Source: Paralvinella palmiformis (taxonomy: Eukaryota; Annelida; Polychaeta; Terebellida; Alvinellidae). From it: a DNA stretch of 64,000 bases. How positions within the stretch are numbered: the first letter of the stretch is position 1; every line of letters starts with the position of its first letter. The DNA lies in assembly GCA_025642065.1 (NCBI GenBank), contig JAODUP010000319.1, positions 558,001-622,000 on the forward strand, given 5' to 3'. The notes beneath the pieces are model-generated. The model saw only the letters and a program-made list of their open reading frames with translations, ran no database searches and had not been told where the DNA came from. The position numbers were made by a program, and so were the translations under genes. This document shows, piece after piece, positions 61,561 through 64,000 of this stretch.

Positions 61561-64000
61561 CTATTTTCTATCACTCATCTCCAGAATTAATTCAATTTCA
61601 CCACGACTCATTTTCGTCACACGCGCAATCTCTTCTGTGTTCCACCCTTGACGCGCAAGTTGAATAACAGTGCGGCGTGCATCCTTTGAAGGTGCAGCAT
61701 CTTGTTTTGCAACCAGGTCTTTCTTAACTAATTGCTGTAATGTCCGAAGCTGAGAATCTACTTGTGTATTTAATTCATTCATCCTTGTCTCCACCCCTGC
61801 AAGCCATTCTCGTGCCACTTGCAATTTTGCAATCCTTTCTTCAAGTTCCTTCAAAATATCACCGAGTTCATTACTGGCAAGCATTGCTTGATCAAGTTGA
61901 GGTTTATGTTCCATTAATTGCGTAATCTCTGTAGTTAGTCCTTTAATTTGTTGAGGAATATTTGTTATTTGGTGTGCAAAATCCTGCAGTTGACGATCAA
62001 AAGAATCCAAGCGGTTTACACCTTTTTGTATTTCATTCAACATAAAATCAAGCACTTCTCGTTTTTCCTCAAGACGATTAAAACGTTCTTCCACTTCGCG
62101 TTCAAGCCCAGTAATATCTTTTAATATAATATGAATGCTTTGTACTTCATCGTCCTTGCTGGTAATAATCTGTAACTTCTTTTCCACCTCATACGATAAC
62201 GTAACCAAATGATTGTAATTAGATTCCAACATATCGATACGCCGTTTTTCTGCCAAAAACCGAGTAAACTGCTGGTCAGTCTCTTTTCTCATCCGACGCA
62301 TCTTATTTATCTCTGCTTCAAAATCGCGAATCCATTTGCGCTGTTCTCTTAATTCATCCAAATCCGCCTTTAGTGCATTCATCGCATGCTCTAAGTCAGT
62401 TTTTAGTTGATCAGTTCTCTCAAACAATCGTGTTTGTTCAAGAAAGCTCTTTTGTCGCTTCTCAATGCGTTCTATGTTCTTTGTCATCCCCACGAAATCC
62501 TGATCAAGTTTATCTAAAAGTCTTTCCTTCATTTGAAAAAACTCTTCACGACCCAATTGCAACACATGTTGCAATCCCTCCTTTGCCTTTTCAGTTTCTT
62601 GTCCAATAAGTTCAACATGTTCTTGAGAAGAAATAAGTAACTTCTGTTTTTCATCCTGCATGTTCTCCTCAAAACTTGTTATTTTTTGTTCAACATCTGA
62701 CAATGAGGTTTGCATCTGTTCTTTAAATTCGTCCATCATATGCACGACATCCTGCTGCCAATCATGAAATCGTTGGTGGACAACTTCTTTTTGCTCTTCT
62801 ATTTCATTATTAAAATGATCTAAAACATTTACTTTGTTAGATTTTATATTCTCTAAAACTTGATTGTACATTATATCTATCTGTCCTTCTGCATCCCGTA
62901 TTCTTCCTTGTAAAAGTTCTTTAAATTCATTGATTTGGCCTTCTTTACCTGCAAGCTGTTCTGATATGTCAGTATATAAGACCGCGAGTTCTTGATTCAA
63001 TTTTCCAGAAAATTCATCCTTAGCCTCTTTAAATTGTTGACTGAAATCATCCTCCAAGTGTACCAATGATTGTTTAATACTATTTTGAACCCCAATAAGT
63101 TTTGAATCCACTGTCTGATGATACTTATCTAAACGTCCAGAAACTTCAGACTCATAGTCTGCTATTCTTTGTTCAAGTTTCTGTGTTGTTTTTTCATAGA
63201 ATAGTACAATATCTTGTCCCAATGAAGTGTAAGATTGACTCAATTCTTCCTTTTGTCTTTGTATATTTTCCTTTGTTTGTGCATATTGTTGTAATGCATT
63301 ATGTTCAAGATCTTTGAGTGCTTCAAATAAGCCTTCCTGTTTAGTCTGAATAAAATCTTGCACCTCATGTTCAAAGCGGTCCATGTCAGACATAACCCCT
63401 TCAACTTTAGATAGACGATACCGGAAGTTTTTTTCATACTCAATCAATTCGGCTTCTACTGCCTGTAGCACCGATCCTCGCACCCCTTCTGACTGCTCCG
63501 TAATATGCTGTGATAAATCAGTAAAGACACCTTTAATCTTTATTTGAATATCTTCTTCTAATCTAAGTTTTTCTTCAGACAACGACTTATCCACAGCCTG
63601 GAATTGTTCCTGAACACGCGCTATAGACAAACGTGCTTCCTCTACTGTGTTCTGGTAGTACTCTTTAAATGTCTGTAGCTGATCTTCAGTTTTCTCCACC
63701 ATAGTACTAATAGCTCGCTGTTGCTGCGACTCAACTTCTCGAAATTCTTTCTCAACTTTAGTAACGCGTGTTTCTAGTTGTCCCATATACTGTTCAAGTG
63801 TATTACCCCAGGTCTCAGTTTTGGTTCGCATAGCCTGAAATCTCTCATGTAAATCAGCATAGTACTGTTCAATTGATTCTTTCACTTTCTGAATACGTTG
63901 TTCTACCACTTCTTTAAATCCCTGCGATTGTGCCATCAAATCCTGCTCTATTTTGGCCATAGAGCTTTGTAAATGATCACTGCTTTTCTGTTCAGCTTTA
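61561..64000 (-). CDS. Giant coiled-coil protein of spirochaete type (5' end outside window)
   Basis: At least 812 residues, coiled coil almost throughout, with frequent Glu, Gln and Lys heptads. The C-terminal 45 residues (about 755-799 from the first internal Met) carry a DUF6115-like helix-turn-helix (VIQLARQGWNTEEIARVTKMS, then RGEIELIL). The frame continues upstream of the first ATG (63960) to the window edge in the same style, so the real start lies beyond. Long coiled-coil proteins of this form are known in treponemes as cytoskeleton-like components. Family name SpiroCoCo is my best guess. Confidence 0.75.
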   Translation of the reverse strand, partial: KAEQKSSDHLQSSMAKIEQDLMAQSQGFKEVVEQRIQKVKESIEQYYADLHERFQAMRTKTETWGNTLEQYMGQLETRVTKVEKEFREVESQQQRAISTMVEKTEDQLQTFKEYYQNTVEEARLSIARVQEQFQAVDKSLSEEKLRLEEDIQIKIKGVFTDLSQHITEQSEGVRGSVLQAVEAELIEYEKNFRYRLSKVEGVMSDMDRFEHEVQDFIQTKQEGLFEALKDLEHNALQQYAQTKENIQRQKEELSQSYTSLGQDIVLFYEKTTQKLEQRIADYESEVSGRLDKYHQTVDSKLIGVQNSIKQSLVHLEDDFSQQFKEAKDEFSGKLNQELAVLYTDISEQLAGKEGQINEFKELLQGRIRDAEGQIDIMYNQVLENIKSNKVNVLDHFNNEIEEQKEVVHQRFHDWQQDVVHMMDEFKEQMQTSLSDVEQKITSFEENMQDEKQKLLISSQEHVELIGQETEKAKEGLQHVLQLGREEFFQMKERLLDKLDQDFVGMTKNIERIEKRQKSFLEQTRLFERTDQLKTDLEHAMNALKADLDELREQRKWIRDFEAEINKMRRMRKETDQQFTRFLAEKRRIDMLESNYNHLVTLSYEVEKKLQIITSKDDEVQSIHIILKDITGLEREVEERFNRLEEKREVLDFMLNEIQKGVNRLDSFDRQLQDFAHQITNIPQQIKGLTTEITQLMEHKPQLDQAMLASNELGDILKELEERIAKLQVAREWLAGVETRMNELNTQVDSQLRTLQQLVKKDLVAKQDAAPSKDARRTVIQLARQGWNTEEIARVTKMSRGEIELILEMSDRK

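Noticed and set aside
1..64000. CRISPR array, insertion sequence or prophage
   Set aside because: No spaced direct repeats, transposase motifs or phage structural genes were seen.

Overview
The window comes from a spirochaete, most likely a Treponema or a close relative with an AT-rich genome. The evidence is the gene content: a FlaA filament-sheath protein, a cheA-cheW-cheX-cheY block, a complete pnrABCDE purine-nucleoside uptake operon (the PnrA/TmpC system known from T. pallidum), a spiro-SPASM protein, a giant spirochaete-type coiled-coil protein, and a ybeY-tlyC-TPR block. Genes are packed tightly, mostly on the minus strand, with 1-, 4- or 8-nt overlaps (ATGA, TAATG, TTGA, GTGA).

Layout. 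1-5.1 kb (minus): folD, separate IMP cyclohydrolase and AICAR transformylase genes, an LCP-family protein, a LapA-domain protein and a partial exported protein. 5.2-6.9 kb (plus): a small outer-membrane barrel candidate and a lipoprotein. 7-9 kb (minus): HtrA and a phosphoribosyltransferase. 9.2-15.9 kb (minus): a nine-gene run gap-pgk-tpiA-secG-(flavodoxin-like)-(J domain)-surA-like-nusB-map. 15.9-19.1 kb: ybeY-tlyC-TPR. 19.4-20.6 kb: small membrane proteins and a DUF1801 protein. 20.8-24.2 kb: chemotaxis genes ending in a tRNA-Val that overlaps cheY. 24.7-33.7 kb: flaA, a GerMN protein, an amidase and a sugar-nucleotide/glycan gene set (ATP-grasp, SpsG-methyltransferase fusion, SpsF, glycosyltransferase, spiro-SPASM). 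33.7-36.2 kb: DUF192, zinc-ribbon, unknown membrane proteins and an XRE regulator. 36.4-38.0 kb (plus): two unknown proteins. 38-44 kb (minus): a YhhQ transporter and the pnr operon. 44.2-53.4 kb: a 680-residue orphan, DnaQ-like exonuclease, phosphohexomutase, CPSC membrane protein plus TlpA-like thioredoxin, Gph, PlsC, YaaR, bactofilin and an M23 protein. 53.7-56.0 kb: a decayed GLUG-repeat surface lipoprotein. 56.2-64 kb: TatD, RlmB-like methylase, dnaJ-dnaK-grpE and the partial coiled-coil giant.

How the parts connect: FolD makes formyl-tetrahydrofolate, the substrate of the AICAR transformylase beside it. Nucleoside salvage (pnr, phosphoribosyltransferase) complements this. SurA-like, HtrA, SecG and the J-domain proteins serve envelope biogenesis. 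Bactofilin plus M23 is a typical shape-determining pair. Chemotaxis and FlaA serve motility.

The observations I rate highest are: (1) a recurring promoter-start geometry implying leaderless mRNAs at six genes (folD, a 148-residue membrane gene, cheA, the 36429 orphan, gph, plsC); (2) the spiro-SPASM/SpsF/SpsG glycan locus; (3) the broken GLUG lipoprotein; (4) the tRNA-Val/cheY overlap; (5) an M23 protein with a substituted zinc ligand next to bactofilin. No CRISPR array, insertion sequence or phage was seen. All assignments were made by eye from motifs; no database search was run.
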